From Croceibacterium_B sp035470785 (GTDB taxonomy: Bacteria; Pseudomonadota; Alphaproteobacteria; Sphingomonadales; Sphingomonadaceae): a DNA stretch of 64,000 nucleotides. A model generated the notes under the pieces. The model ran no database searches. It had not been told where the DNA came from and worked only from the letters and a program-made list of their open reading frames with translations. Positions 25,345-32,764 of this stretch are shown here, one piece after another (the stretch's first letter is position 1; every line of letters begins with the position of its first letter). The position numbers were made by a program, and so were the translations under genes. The stretch lies in NCBI GenBank assembly GCA_035470785.1, contig DATIQN010000016.1, forward strand, positions 1 through 64,000. Reading direction: 5' to 3'.

Positions 25345-27126
25345 ATGGAAACCGCTCAGGCCGTCTTCGGTGTCGAAAGATCGCTTTCGGGCAAGGCCTG
25401 GCGCTGGCGCGGGGGCAACATGGCGCTCGAGGGCGGCGCCGCTGGACTCGAGCACGACATCGTCGACCAGTTGCTGCTCGGGCGCGGCATTGCCCGCAAC
25501 GAGCTGGCCCTGCATCGCACGCCGAGCTTGCGAAACTTCCTGCCCGACCCCGCCATCTTCGGCGACATGGAATCGGCCGCGGATCGCCTCGCGCAAGCCG
25601 TCCTCGCGGGTGAGCAGGTCACGATTTTCGGCGACTACGACGTCGACGGCGCCACCAGCGCGGCCTTGCTCGTTAGGCTGTTGCGCTCACTGGGGCATGA
25701 CGCGGGCGCCTATATCCCCGACCGATTGCTCGAAGGCTACGGCCCGAGCGGAGAAGCGCTTGTTCGGCTGGGAGACCAGGGCTCGAGCCTGATCGTCACG
25801 GTCGATTGCGGGGCCATGGCGTTCGAGGCGCTCGGAGCAGCGCATGACGCCGGTATCGACGTGATCGTCGTCGACCATCACAAGTGCGCGGCCGAGCTCC
25901 CGCGCGCCTTCGCGCTCGTCAATCCGAACCGGCTTGACGAGAGCGATCAGGCGGCCGCGCACGGCCACCTCGCCGCTGTCGGCGTCGCATTTGTGTTGGC
26001 AGTCGCGCTCGTGCGCACGCTCAGGCAGCAGGGCTTCTTTGCGGAGCGCCCCGAGCCCGACCTGCTCGGCCTGCTTGATCTCGTCGCGCTCGGCACGGTC
26101 GCTGACGTGGCCGCCATCCGCGGGCTCAACCGGGCGTTCGTCGCGCAAGGCCTCAAAGTCATGGCGCAGCGCCGCAACCTCGGCATGGCCGCGCTGATCG
26201 ACGCCAGCCGGCTCACCCGGCCGCCGAACTGCAGCGATTGCGGATTCGCGATGGGCCCCAGGATCAACGCCGGCGGTCGCGTCGGCGAGGCCAGCCTGGG
26301 CGTGCGCCTTCTTACCACTGAAGACCCCGACGAGGCGCGCACGATCGCCGAGCAGCTTTCGGCGCTCAACGAAGAGCGGCGGGCGATCGAGACAGCGGTG
26401 CAGCAATCGGCCGAGCAGCAGGTGGACGCCCAGCACAACCGCGCGGTGCTCACAGTGGCCGGGCACGGCTGGCATCCGGGCGTGATCGGCATCGTCGCCG
26501 GGCGGATAAAGGAAAAGACCGGGAAGCCGGCGCTCGTCGTCGCGCTCGATCGTGAGAGCGGCCATGGCAAGGGCTCGGGACGATCGATCAGCGGCGTCGA
26601 CCTGGGTGCAGCGATTATCGGCGCGAAGGACCGGGGCTTGCTCGTCGCCGGCGGCGGCCACGCGATGGCTGCCGGTTTTACTGTCGAGGAAGGCAAGCTC
26701 GACGAATTCGCCGCCTGGCTCGACGCGCAGCTGGCCCCGGCGGTCGCCCGCGCCTCGGCCGAGCGGACGGTCGCGCTCGACCTCGCGCTTGCCCCGGGCG
26801 GCTTGACACCGGACCTGGTCGAAACACTCGACAGCGCGGGGCCGTTCGGGGTCGGCTGGCCGGCGCCGCGCGTCGCCGTGGGCCCGGTGCGGCTGGTGCG
26901 CGCCGAACTGGTCGGCACCGATCACGTGCGCCTGATCGCCAGCGGGCAGGACGGCACGAGCTTCAAGGCCATCGCCTTCCGCGCCGCTGAGACCGCCTTG
27001 GGACAGGCGCTGCTGCACGGCGCTGCCGGGCGCAGGCTGTGGCTCGCCGGGCGGGCCAAGATCGACGACTGGGGCAGCCGTCCGCAAGCCGAACTGCACC
27101 TGGAGGATGCCGCCTGGGCGGACTGA
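25345..27126 (+). CDS. recJ: Single-stranded-DNA exonuclease RecJ
   Basis: 593 residues from the ATG at 25345, where the family start (VFGVERSLSGKAWRWRGG) lies; a GTG/TTG-type start upstream would add 43 poorly conserved residues. DHH phosphoesterase motifs are complete: FGDYDVDGATS (about 95-105), VDCGAMAFE, VVDHHKC, the DHHA1 domain with GWHPGVIGIVAGRIKEKTGKP and SGRSISGVDLG, then GGGHAMAAGFT. It degrades 5' single-stranded ends in recombination (RecFOR) and mismatch repair. It stands alone before the tRNA-Glu pair. Confidence 0.95.
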   Translation: METAQAVFGVERSLSGKAWRWRGGNMALEGGAAGLEHDIVDQLLLGRGIARNELALHRTPSLRNFLPDPAIFGDMESAADRLAQAVLAGEQVTIFGDYDVDGATSAALLVRLLRSLGHDAGAYIPDRLLEGYGPSGEALVRLGDQGSSLIVTVDCGAMAFEALGAAHDAGIDVIVVDHHKCAAELPRAFALVNPNRLDESDQAAAHGHLAAVGVAFVLAVALVRTLRQQGFFAERPEPDLLGLLDLVALGTVADVAAIRGLNRAFVAQGLKVMAQRRNLGMAALIDASRLTRPPNCSDCGFAMGPRINAGGRVGEASLGVRLLTTEDPDEARTIAEQLSALNEERRAIETAVQQSAEQQVDAQHNRAVLTVAGHGWHPGVIGIVAGRIKEKTGKPALVVALDRESGHGKGSGRSISGVDLGAAIIGAKDRGLLVAGGGHAMAAGFTVEEGKLDEFAAWLDAQLAPAVARASAERTVALDLALAPGGLTPDLVETLDSAGPFGVGWPAPRVAVGPVRLVRAELVGTDHVRLIASGQDGTSFKAIAFRAAETALGQALLHGAAGRRLWLAGRAKIDDWGSRPQAELHLEDAAWAD

Positions 27127-27187
27127 CCGCCTCGGCGCTTGACCACCCGCGCCAGCCCCCCTAAGTGCGCCGCCACGCCATCGGTGC

Positions 27188-27262
27188 GGCCCCATCGTCT
27201 AGCGGTTAGGACGCGGCCCTTTCACGGCTGAAACACGGGTTCGATTCCCGTTGGGGTCACCA
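27188..27262 (+). tRNA. tRNA-Glu (anticodon TTC)
   Basis: 75 bases with encoded CCA. Acceptor GGCCCCA pairs with TGGGGTC (one G-T); anticodon loop CTTTCAC at 27219-27225 gives TTC (27221-27223); T loop GGTTCGATTCC. Confidence 0.97.
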
Positions 27263-27522
27263 ACCTCTAAACCATTGGTTTAGAACGATAATTTCTCAGA
27301 TGATCGGAAACTAAACCCCTCAAGGGGTCGGTAACTGGTCGGTAACTTGAGATCTCGGTGCGCTCTAATGCGCTCCAGAATTCACGCATTTCTGCGGTTT
27401 TCAGCAAGCCCGTGTTGCGGACCCCTGGGTTCCAGCGCGAAAGGGCGGCGTCAGAAGGTGACTAGACAAGAACGGGACCGGCAGTTTAGGGGCCCTCCTC
27501 CAGCGATGCCACGGCATGGCAT
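27263..27522. other. Spacer between tandem tRNA-Glu genes, possible integration scar
   Basis: Clearly less GC-rich than its surroundings. It starts with a perfect palindrome CTAAACCATTGGTTTAG (27267-27283), then holds a CCCCTCAAGGGG palindrome and a direct repeat of GGTCGGTAACT, and no gene. The 3' end of tRNA-Glu is a frequent target for tyrosine integrases, so this may be what is left of an excised element; no integrase or second copy of the tRNA end can be shown here beyond the neighbouring tRNA gene itself. Confidence 0.45.
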
Positions 27523-27597
27523 GGCCCCTTCGTCTAGCGGTTAGGACGCGGCCCTCTCACGGCTGAAACACGGGTTCGATTCCCGTAGGGGTCACCA
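27523..27597 (+). tRNA. tRNA-Glu (anticodon CTC)
   Basis: 75 bases with encoded CCA, nearly identical to the first tRNA-Glu. Acceptor GGCCCCT pairs with AGGGGTC; anticodon CTC at 27556-27558. The few differences lie in the acceptor stem and the anticodon, which suggests local duplication followed by change of the wobble base. Confidence 0.96.
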
Positions 27598-27609
27598 GAA
27601 TCTCACCGA

Positions 27610-27627
27610 ATGTGACAGTTGTGTTAC
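27610..27627 (+). promoter_or_regulatory. Candidate Pho box before phoR
   Basis: ATGTGAC-N4-GTGTTAC: two half-sites of form NTGTNAC with the 7-4-7 spacing of PhoB sites, 46 bases before the chosen phoR start. It resembles the box before phoB but is further from the CTGTCAT consensus. Confidence 0.45.
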
Positions 27628-27673
27628 CGCCGGGGTGGCGCTGCCCCGCCGCGCGGTTTACCTCGCTGGAACG

Positions 27674-28873
27674 ATGGACGAAAGCAGACCTGTACCCTGG
27701 CCGGCCATAAGCCTGGCGCTGGCCGCCGGGCTGTTCATGCTATTTGCCGGGGCCGGCTTCTGGGTTACCCTTATCGTCGTCGCCCTGTGGATCGGTTCGA
27801 GCTTCCTGTTCCGCCCGGCCCCGGAAATCGCCATTCGCCGCGTCGAGGGCATGCAGCTCAGCCGCGACGGCATGCGCGCGCTGGTCGAACATTCGGGCAT
27901 GCCGCTGGTCTTGCTTGACCACGACCGGATCGTGATCGCCAACGCCGAAGCGCGCGAAGTGCTGGGAGAGCACATCCTGGGTCAGGACGCTCGCGTCGCG
28001 TTCCGCCATCCGGCAGCGGTCGACCTGCTCGGCCGCCGCGAGGGTGGCAGCGTCACCGTCCAGGGCCTCACCGGCCCGCGCAGCTCATGGCAGATGACGC
28101 GCCAGCCGATCGACGGGCGCTACTGGCTGGTCGAGCTGATCGACCGCACCGCCGAGGCAGACGTCAGCCGCGCGCACACCGATTTCGTCGCCAATGCCAG
28201 CCACGAGCTGCGCACGCCGCTGGCCTCCATCATCGGCTACGTCGAAACGCTGGCCGACGAGGGCGACAAGGCCGACCCGGAAATGACCCGTAAGTTCCTC
28301 GCCACTATCTTGCGCGAAGCGAAGCGCCTGCAAAGCCTGGTGAGTGACCTGATGTCGCTGTCGCGTGTCGAGGCCGAGAAGCACGACCAGCCGCGCGAGA
28401 AGGTGGACCTGGACCCGCTGGTCGAGCGTGCCGCCCGCGATGGCGCAAGTCCCGAAAGACTGGAGCAGGTCCATATCGTGCGGCCGAACGAGCCGATCGT
28501 GATTCGCGGCGACAGCGACCAGCTCGAACAGATGGTGCGCAACCTTGTCGACAACGCGCTCCAGTACGGCGACCCTGGTACGCCGGTGCAAGTCAGCCTG
28601 TCGCGCGGCGAACGCGACATGGCGGTGATCGCGGTGCGAGACCACGGCGAGGGCATCGCGCCCGAACACCTCCCTCATCTGACCCGGCGATTTTACCGGA
28701 CTGACCCAGGGCGCAGTCGCGCCGTCGGGGGCACCGGACTGGGCCTCGCAATCGTCAAGCATATCGTCGAGCGGCACCGCGGGCGGCTCGACATCGCCAG
28801 CAAGCAGGACGAAGGCACCACGGTGACGGTTCGCCTGCCGATGGTCCTCGCAGATGAGGAAGCGTTGGCATAA
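27674..28873 (+). CDS. phoR: Phosphate-regulon sensor histidine kinase PhoR
   Basis: 399 residues from the ATG at 27674 (a GTG at 27635 would add 13). Two adjacent hydrophobic segments (about 10-46) form the PhoR-type membrane hairpin without a large periplasmic domain; a PAS-like domain (about 65-160; GMPLVLLDHDRIVIANAEAREVLG) comes next. The kinase core has the H box ASHELRTPLASI (His177), N box DQLEQMVRNLVDNALQYG, and G boxes DHGEGIAPEHLPHL and GGTGLGLAIVKHI. It phosphorylates PhoB when phosphate is scarce. phoU and phoB follow on the same strand; the pstSCAB transporter genes that usually lie between phoR and phoU are absent. Confidence 0.93.
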   Translation: MDESRPVPWPAISLALAAGLFMLFAGAGFWVTLIVVALWIGSSFLFRPAPEIAIRRVEGMQLSRDGMRALVEHSGMPLVLLDHDRIVIANAEAREVLGEHILGQDARVAFRHPAAVDLLGRREGGSVTVQGLTGPRSSWQMTRQPIDGRYWLVELIDRTAEADVSRAHTDFVANASHELRTPLASIIGYVETLADEGDKADPEMTRKFLATILREAKRLQSLVSDLMSLSRVEAEKHDQPREKVDLDPLVERAARDGASPERLEQVHIVRPNEPIVIRGDSDQLEQMVRNLVDNALQYGDPGTPVQVSLSRGERDMAVIAVRDHGEGIAPEHLPHLTRRFYRTDPGRSRAVGGTGLGLAIVKHIVERHRGRLDIASKQDEGTTVTVRLPMVLADEEALA

Positions 28874-28935
28874 GAAGCGGTCATGGCAGGCATGCACCTG
28901 CCGCCGGCCACATGAGCAGGTCAGGATCACGGTTG

Positions 28936-29613
28936 ATGACGGAACATACGGTCAAGGCGTTCGACGAAGACATTACGCGGCTGCGCGGCCTCATCGCCGA
29001 GATGGGCGGGCTGGCCGAAGTGGCGGTGCAGGAAGCGATGCAGGCGCTCGTCAGCGGCGATGAGGATTTGGCCCGCCAGGTGGTCGAGCGCGACAAGAAG
29101 CTCGATCGGCTCGAAAACGAAGTCGACGAAATGGCCATCCGTGTGATCGCGCTGCGCGCACCGATGGCCGACGATCTGCGCGAAGTCATCGCCGCGCTCA
29201 AGATCGGCGGCGTGGTCGAGCGCATCGGCGACTATGCCAAGAACATCGCCAAGCGCGCCGGCCGGATCGAGGGACGCCGGCGTTTCGAGCCACTGACGCT
29301 GATCCCGGCGATGGCCGATGTCGCTGTCGAGATGGTCCACGATGTGCTGACCGCTTATGCTGCGCGCGATCCGGTGCTGGCGCGCGACGTGATCGAACGC
29401 GACGACAAGGTCGACGCGTTTTACGACAGCATTTTCCGCAACCTGGTCAGCTACATGATGGAGAACCCGGCGACGATCAGCAGTGCGGCACAGTTGCTGT
29501 TCGTCGCGCGCAATCTCGAAAGGATCGGTGATCATGCCACCAACGTCGCCGAAATGGTCCATTACGCCGCGACCGGCTCGCTGCCGCCGGAACCCGGCGA
29601 GAACGGCGACTGA
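28936..29613 (+). CDS. phoU: Phosphate signalling protein PhoU
   Basis: 225 residues, two PhoU three-helix bundles. Both metal-binding motifs are present: VVERIGDYAKNIAKRA in the first half and LERIGDHATNVAEMVHY in the second. PhoU lowers PhoR kinase activity when phosphate is plentiful, normally in concert with the Pst transporter, here encoded elsewhere or replaced by Pit. The ATG at 28936 fits the family start (MTEHTVKAFDEDI) with AGGA 11 bases before; an ATG at 28912 adds 8 residues and cannot be excluded. Confidence 0.95.
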   Translation: MTEHTVKAFDEDITRLRGLIAEMGGLAEVAVQEAMQALVSGDEDLARQVVERDKKLDRLENEVDEMAIRVIALRAPMADDLREVIAALKIGGVVERIGDYAKNIAKRAGRIEGRRRFEPLTLIPAMADVAVEMVHDVLTAYAARDPVLARDVIERDDKVDAFYDSIFRNLVSYMMENPATISSAAQLLFVARNLERIGDHATNVAEMVHYAATGSLPPEPGENGD

Positions 29614-29634
29614 GCCAGGATGCGTGACCTCCGC

Positions 29635-29652
29635 TTGTCACGATGCTGTAAC
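29635..29652 (+). promoter_or_regulatory. Candidate Pho box before phoB
   Basis: TTGTCAC-GATG-CTGTAAC, two 7-base half-sites with a 4-base spacer, as in PhoB boxes (CTGTCAT repeats; CTGTAAC variants occur in rhizobia). It lies 23 bases before the phoB start and suggests positive autoregulation. Confidence 0.65.
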
Positions 29653-29675
29653 AGTTCGGCGCTCTTAGGCGTGGC

Positions 29676-30368
29676 ATGAGCCATCCCAAGCTCCTGCTGG
29701 TCGAGGACGACACGTCGCTCGCCGAACTGCTGGAGTACCGCTTCAGCAAGGAAGGCTATCGCGTCCGCGTGACCGGCGACGGCGACGAGGCGCTGGCCAT
29801 GGCCGAAGAAGAGGCGCCCGATCTCGTAATCCTCGACTGGATGATCGAGGGCACCAGCGGCATCGAAGTGCTGCGCCGCCTGCGCCGCGGCAAGGGCACC
29901 GAGCACGTGCCGATCATTATGCTCACCGCGCGCGAAGCGGAAGACGACCGCATCCGCGGGCTCGACACCGGCGCCGACGACTACCTGACCAAGCCGTTTT
30001 CCCCGCGCGAACTGCTCTCCCGCGTTTCCGCGGTGCTGCGCCGCGTGCGCCCCGCCCTTGCCGGCGAAACGATCGAGGTCGGCAATATGCGGCTCGATCC
30101 GGTGGCGCACCGGGTCGAGCGCGACGGGCAGGAGCTCAAGCTCGGGCCGACCGAATACCGTTTGCTGGCATTCTTCATGGAGCATCCGCGGCGGGTGTTC
30201 TCGCGCGCGCAACTGCTCGACGCGGTGTGGGGCAACGGCAGCGAAGTCGAAGAACGCACGGTCGACGTGCACATTCGTCGTTTGCGCAAGGCGATCGACA
30301 GCACCAGCGAGCGCGATCCAATTCGCACGGTGCGGTCGGCCGGCTATTCGCTCGAGCCGGTCAAGTGA
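29676..30368 (+). CDS. phoB: Phosphate-regulon response regulator PhoB
   Basis: 230 residues of the OmpR/PhoB family. Receiver domain (about 5-120) with acidic pocket VEDD, phospho-acceptor Asp54 (LVILDWMIEG), conserved Thr in MLTAREAE and Lys in YLTKPFSPREL; winged-helix DNA-binding domain (about 130-228) with LGPTEYRLLAFFMEHP and ERTVDVHIRRLRKAID. It activates phosphate-starvation genes by binding Pho boxes, three candidates of which lie in this cluster. Its last 8 bases overlap the convergent pit gene. Confidence 0.96.
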   Translation: MSHPKLLLVEDDTSLAELLEYRFSKEGYRVRVTGDGDEALAMAEEEAPDLVILDWMIEGTSGIEVLRRLRRGKGTEHVPIIMLTAREAEDDRIRGLDTGADDYLTKPFSPRELLSRVSAVLRRVRPALAGETIEVGNMRLDPVAHRVERDGQELKLGPTEYRLLAFFMEHPRRVFSRAQLLDAVWGNGSEVEERTVDVHIRRLRKAIDSTSERDPIRTVRSAGYSLEPVK

Positions 30369-31362
30369 ACAGTTTCGTCAGCAAATAGAACAAGGCCGCC
30401 ACCGCACCGCTGGCCGGGATGGTGACGAACCACGCCACGACCACACGCGCGGCCACGCTCCAGCGCACCGCGCTGGACCGGCGGGCCGCGCCCGTGCCGA
30501 CGACGCTGCCGGTGATCGCATGCGTGGTCGACACCGGTACACCCAGCGCGCTGGCCCCGAACAGCACGATCGAGCTGGCGCTCGACGCGCAGAATCCCGA
30601 GTGGTGGTTGAGCCGGGTCAGGCGGGTGCCCATCGTGCGGATGATTCGCCAGCCGCCCGACAGCGTGCCCAGCGACATGGCCGCGTAACAGCTCAGCACC
30701 ACCCATCCCGGAACATGGAACTTCCCGCCCAGGTGGCCGGTCGAATAGAGCAGCACGGCAATCACGCCCATCGTCTTTTGCGCGTCGTTGCCGCCGTGAC
30801 TGATCGATTGCGCGGCCGAAGAAACGAGGTGTAACCCCTTGAACGTCCGGTTCGCGCGCACTGGCGGCGTCCGCTGGAACAGCATGCTTGTTAGCAGCAT
30901 CAGCAGCATCGCGATCGCAAAACCGATCATCGGTGAGAGCACGATGGCAATCATGGTCTTGCTGGTGCCCGCGCTCTCCACGGCGGAGAAACCGCTGTGG
31001 GCGATGCCGGCCCCGAGCAGGCCGCCGATTAGCGCATGGCTTGACGAAGACGGCAAGCCCTTGAGCCATGTGAGGACGTTCCAAGACATCGCCCCGCCCA
31101 GCGCCCCGAACACCACCGCGGGGGTCACCACATCCTTGTCGATGATCCCCGAACCGACCGTCTCGGCCACGTGCAGTCCGACTATCCAGTAGGCGAGGAA
31201 GTTGCCGACGGCAGCGAAGGCAACCGCCACCATCGGTGACAGCAATTGCGTCGAAACGACCGTCGCGATCGAATTGGCCGCATCATGCAAGCCGTTGAGG
31301 AAATCGAACGCCAGCGCCATCGCCACCAGCGCCACGAGCATCGGGAAAGCCAGTTGGTGCAC
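30361..31362 (-). CDS. pit: Low-affinity inorganic phosphate transporter (Pit)
   Basis: 333 residues with about 10 membrane helices. The two PiT family signatures are visible: N-terminal GLHDAANSIATVVSTQLLSP (a GANDxxN variant with His-Asp in place of Asn-Asp order) and SISHGGNDAQKTMGVIA in the second half, each followed by the STTHA-like turn (SSSSHALIGG; VSTTHAITGS). Symports phosphate with protons. It follows the DUF47 gene by 9 bases, forming the orfA-pit pair, which in Sinorhizobium is repressed by PhoB. It converges on phoB with overlapping ends. Confidence 0.93.
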   Translation of the reverse strand: MHQLAFPMLVALVAMALAFDFLNGLHDAANSIATVVSTQLLSPMVAVAFAAVGNFLAYWIVGLHVAETVGSGIIDKDVVTPAVVFGALGGAMSWNVLTWLKGLPSSSSHALIGGLLGAGIAHSGFSAVESAGTSKTMIAIVLSPMIGFAIAMLLMLLTSMLFQRTPPVRANRTFKGLHLVSSAAQSISHGGNDAQKTMGVIAVLLYSTGHLGGKFHVPGWVVLSCYAAMSLGTLSGGWRIIRTMGTRLTRLNHHSGFCASSASSIVLFGASALGVPVSTTHAITGSVVGTGAARRSSAVRWSVAARVVVAWFVTIPASGAVAALFYLLTKLFT

Positions 31363-31371
31363 CCGGGCGCC

Positions 31372-32019
31372 TCAGGCGTGATCGACGACGATGCCGTCGA
31401 TCTGGTTGGCGACATCTTCGAACTCGTCGGCGATGCGCTCTAGGTGCTTGTAGATTTCGCGCCCGACCATGAACCGCAGCGTGTCGCCGGAATCCTTTGC
31501 GCGTGTGTAATTCGACTTGAGGCCGCGATCGTGGATGCTGTCGACTTCGCCTTCCACTCGCACGACCTTCGCGGTGAGCTCGTGCAGCTTTTCCCCGTTG
31601 CGGGTGACGTCGCGCAGCAGCGGCAGCCCTTCGTCGATCATGCGCGTTGCGCCGAGCACTTTCTCGGCCATTTCCTTCATTTCGGGCTCGAAATCCGAGA
31701 AATCGTAGAGCTCGATCGCCGAGGCGCAGGCATGGATCTCGTCGATGGTATCGTCCATCGCACCGATCAGGGCGATGATCGCGCCGCGGTCGAAGGGCGT
31801 CAGGAAGGTCTTGCGCACTTCGCTGAGCACCTGTCGGATGATCTCGTCCGCGTCGTGCTCGCGATCCTGGATCTCGGCGCATAGCTTGGCCGAATCGCCG
31901 TCGCCCTTGGTGAGCTTGGCGAGTGCCTCCGCCGCTGCCACGCAGGCCGACGAATGGCGTTCGAATAGCGTAAAGAAATCGCCCGATTGCGGAACCATGC
32001 GGCGAAACCAGTCGAGCAC
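31372..32019 (-). CDS. DUF47 (PhoU-like) protein, Pit accessory protein OrfA
   Basis: 215 residues, all helical, PhoU-like family DUF47: FFTLFERHSSACVAAAEAL at the start, LTPFDRGAIIALIGAMDDTIDEIH in the middle, and YKHLERIADEFEDVANQIDGIVVDHA at the end. Such proteins are co-transcribed with pit and modulate phosphate uptake. The start is the GTG at 32019: AGGAGG lies 5 bases upstream and family similarity (VLDWFRRMVPQSGDFF) begins here, so nine further upstream codons are not used. A candidate Pho box overlaps this ribosome site. Confidence 0.92.
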   Translation of the reverse strand: MLDWFRRMVPQSGDFFTLFERHSSACVAAAEALAKLTKGDGDSAKLCAEIQDREHDADEIIRQVLSEVRKTFLTPFDRGAIIALIGAMDDTIDEIHACASAIELYDFSDFEPEMKEMAEKVLGATRMIDEGLPLLRDVTRNGEKLHELTAKVVRVEGEVDSIHDRGLKSNYTRAKDSGDTLRFMVGREIYKHLERIADEFEDVANQIDGIVVDHA

Positions 32020-32028
32020 ACGAGCCTC

Positions 32029-32046
32029 CTGACATCCCCCTGTCAC
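32029..32046 (+). promoter_or_regulatory. Candidate Pho box overlapping the orfA-pit start region
   Basis: On the plus strand CTGACAT-CCCC-CTGTCAC has 7-4-7 geometry and six of seven consensus bases in each half. It covers the Shine-Dalgarno of the DUF47 gene, 10 bases from its start codon, a position that suits repression rather than activation. Confidence 0.55.
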
Positions 32047-32119
32047 ATTCGTCGATGGCCCATCTGCCTATTCGACGCAACTGGGGTCCGCCCGCCGTGC
32101 ACAGGGCTGGTTGCCGAGG

Positions 32120-32752
32120 TCAGGCGGCGATCAGCAGTTCGAGGAGAATGCCGAGGCCAATCGCGATGAAGATCGTGCCGACCGCGCGGTCGAGCCATTT
32201 GCGCGTTTGCGGGCGCCCCATCGCCGCCGAGAGGCGGTGGCCGGCGGCGATGTAAAGCGCGCCCAGCGCAACGTCGATCGCCATGGCGACAATCGCCAGC
32301 AGTATGAGCTGTGGCGCGACCGGGCGATGCGGATCGACAAACGGCGGCAGCAGCGCGACGATGTACACGAGCGCCTTGGGGTTGCTCAGGGCCACGAACA
32401 CGCCGTCGCGGAACGGGTGCGGAGAGGGCTTGCGAGCGGGCTTCGTGCCGTCTTCGCCGCGGGTTTGTGCATGGCGCAGCGCTCGTACGCCGAGCCAGCC
32501 GAGGTAGAGTGCGCCGCCGATCGCAAGCACGCGAAAAACCACCGGAAAAGCCGCGGCCAGGGTGCCGAGGCCGAGGGCGGCAAGCAGCCACCAGCCGATG
32601 TAACCCAGCTGGACTCCGGCCAGGGCGGCCAGCCCCGAGCGTCCGCCGCGCCACATCGCCTGACCCAGGATGAACAGCATTGACGGGCCGGGCACCAGGC
32701 TGGTGAGCCCGGACACCAGTGCGAACCCGGCAAGCTTTTCGGCGTCGATCAT
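32120..32752 (-). CDS. LysE/RhtB-family amino acid exporter
   Basis: 210 residues with six membrane helices and the family start: FALVSGLTSLVPGPSMLFILGQAMWRGGRSGLAALAGVQLGY. A hydrophilic loop (about 95-112, rich in Lys/Pro) separates helices 3 and 4; NPKALVYIVALLPPFVDP is the second family motif. Exports amino acids or related metabolites; the substrate is not predictable. It lies 12 bases after dnaE2 on the same strand and could be read through from the SOS operon. Confidence 0.9.
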   Translation of the reverse strand: MIDAEKLAGFALVSGLTSLVPGPSMLFILGQAMWRGGRSGLAALAGVQLGYIGWWLLAALGLGTLAAAFPVVFRVLAIGGALYLGWLGVRALRHAQTRGEDGTKPARKPSPHPFRDGVFVALSNPKALVYIVALLPPFVDPHRPVAPQLILLAIVAMAIDVALGALYIAAGHRLSAAMGRPQTRKWLDRAVGTIFIAIGLGILLELLIAA

Positions 32753-32764
32753 GCCGGCGCGCCG

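Noticed and set aside
27263..27522. Complete genomic island at tRNA-Glu
   Set aside because: No integrase or cargo gene and no repeat of the tRNA end at a distance; only a possible scar is reported.
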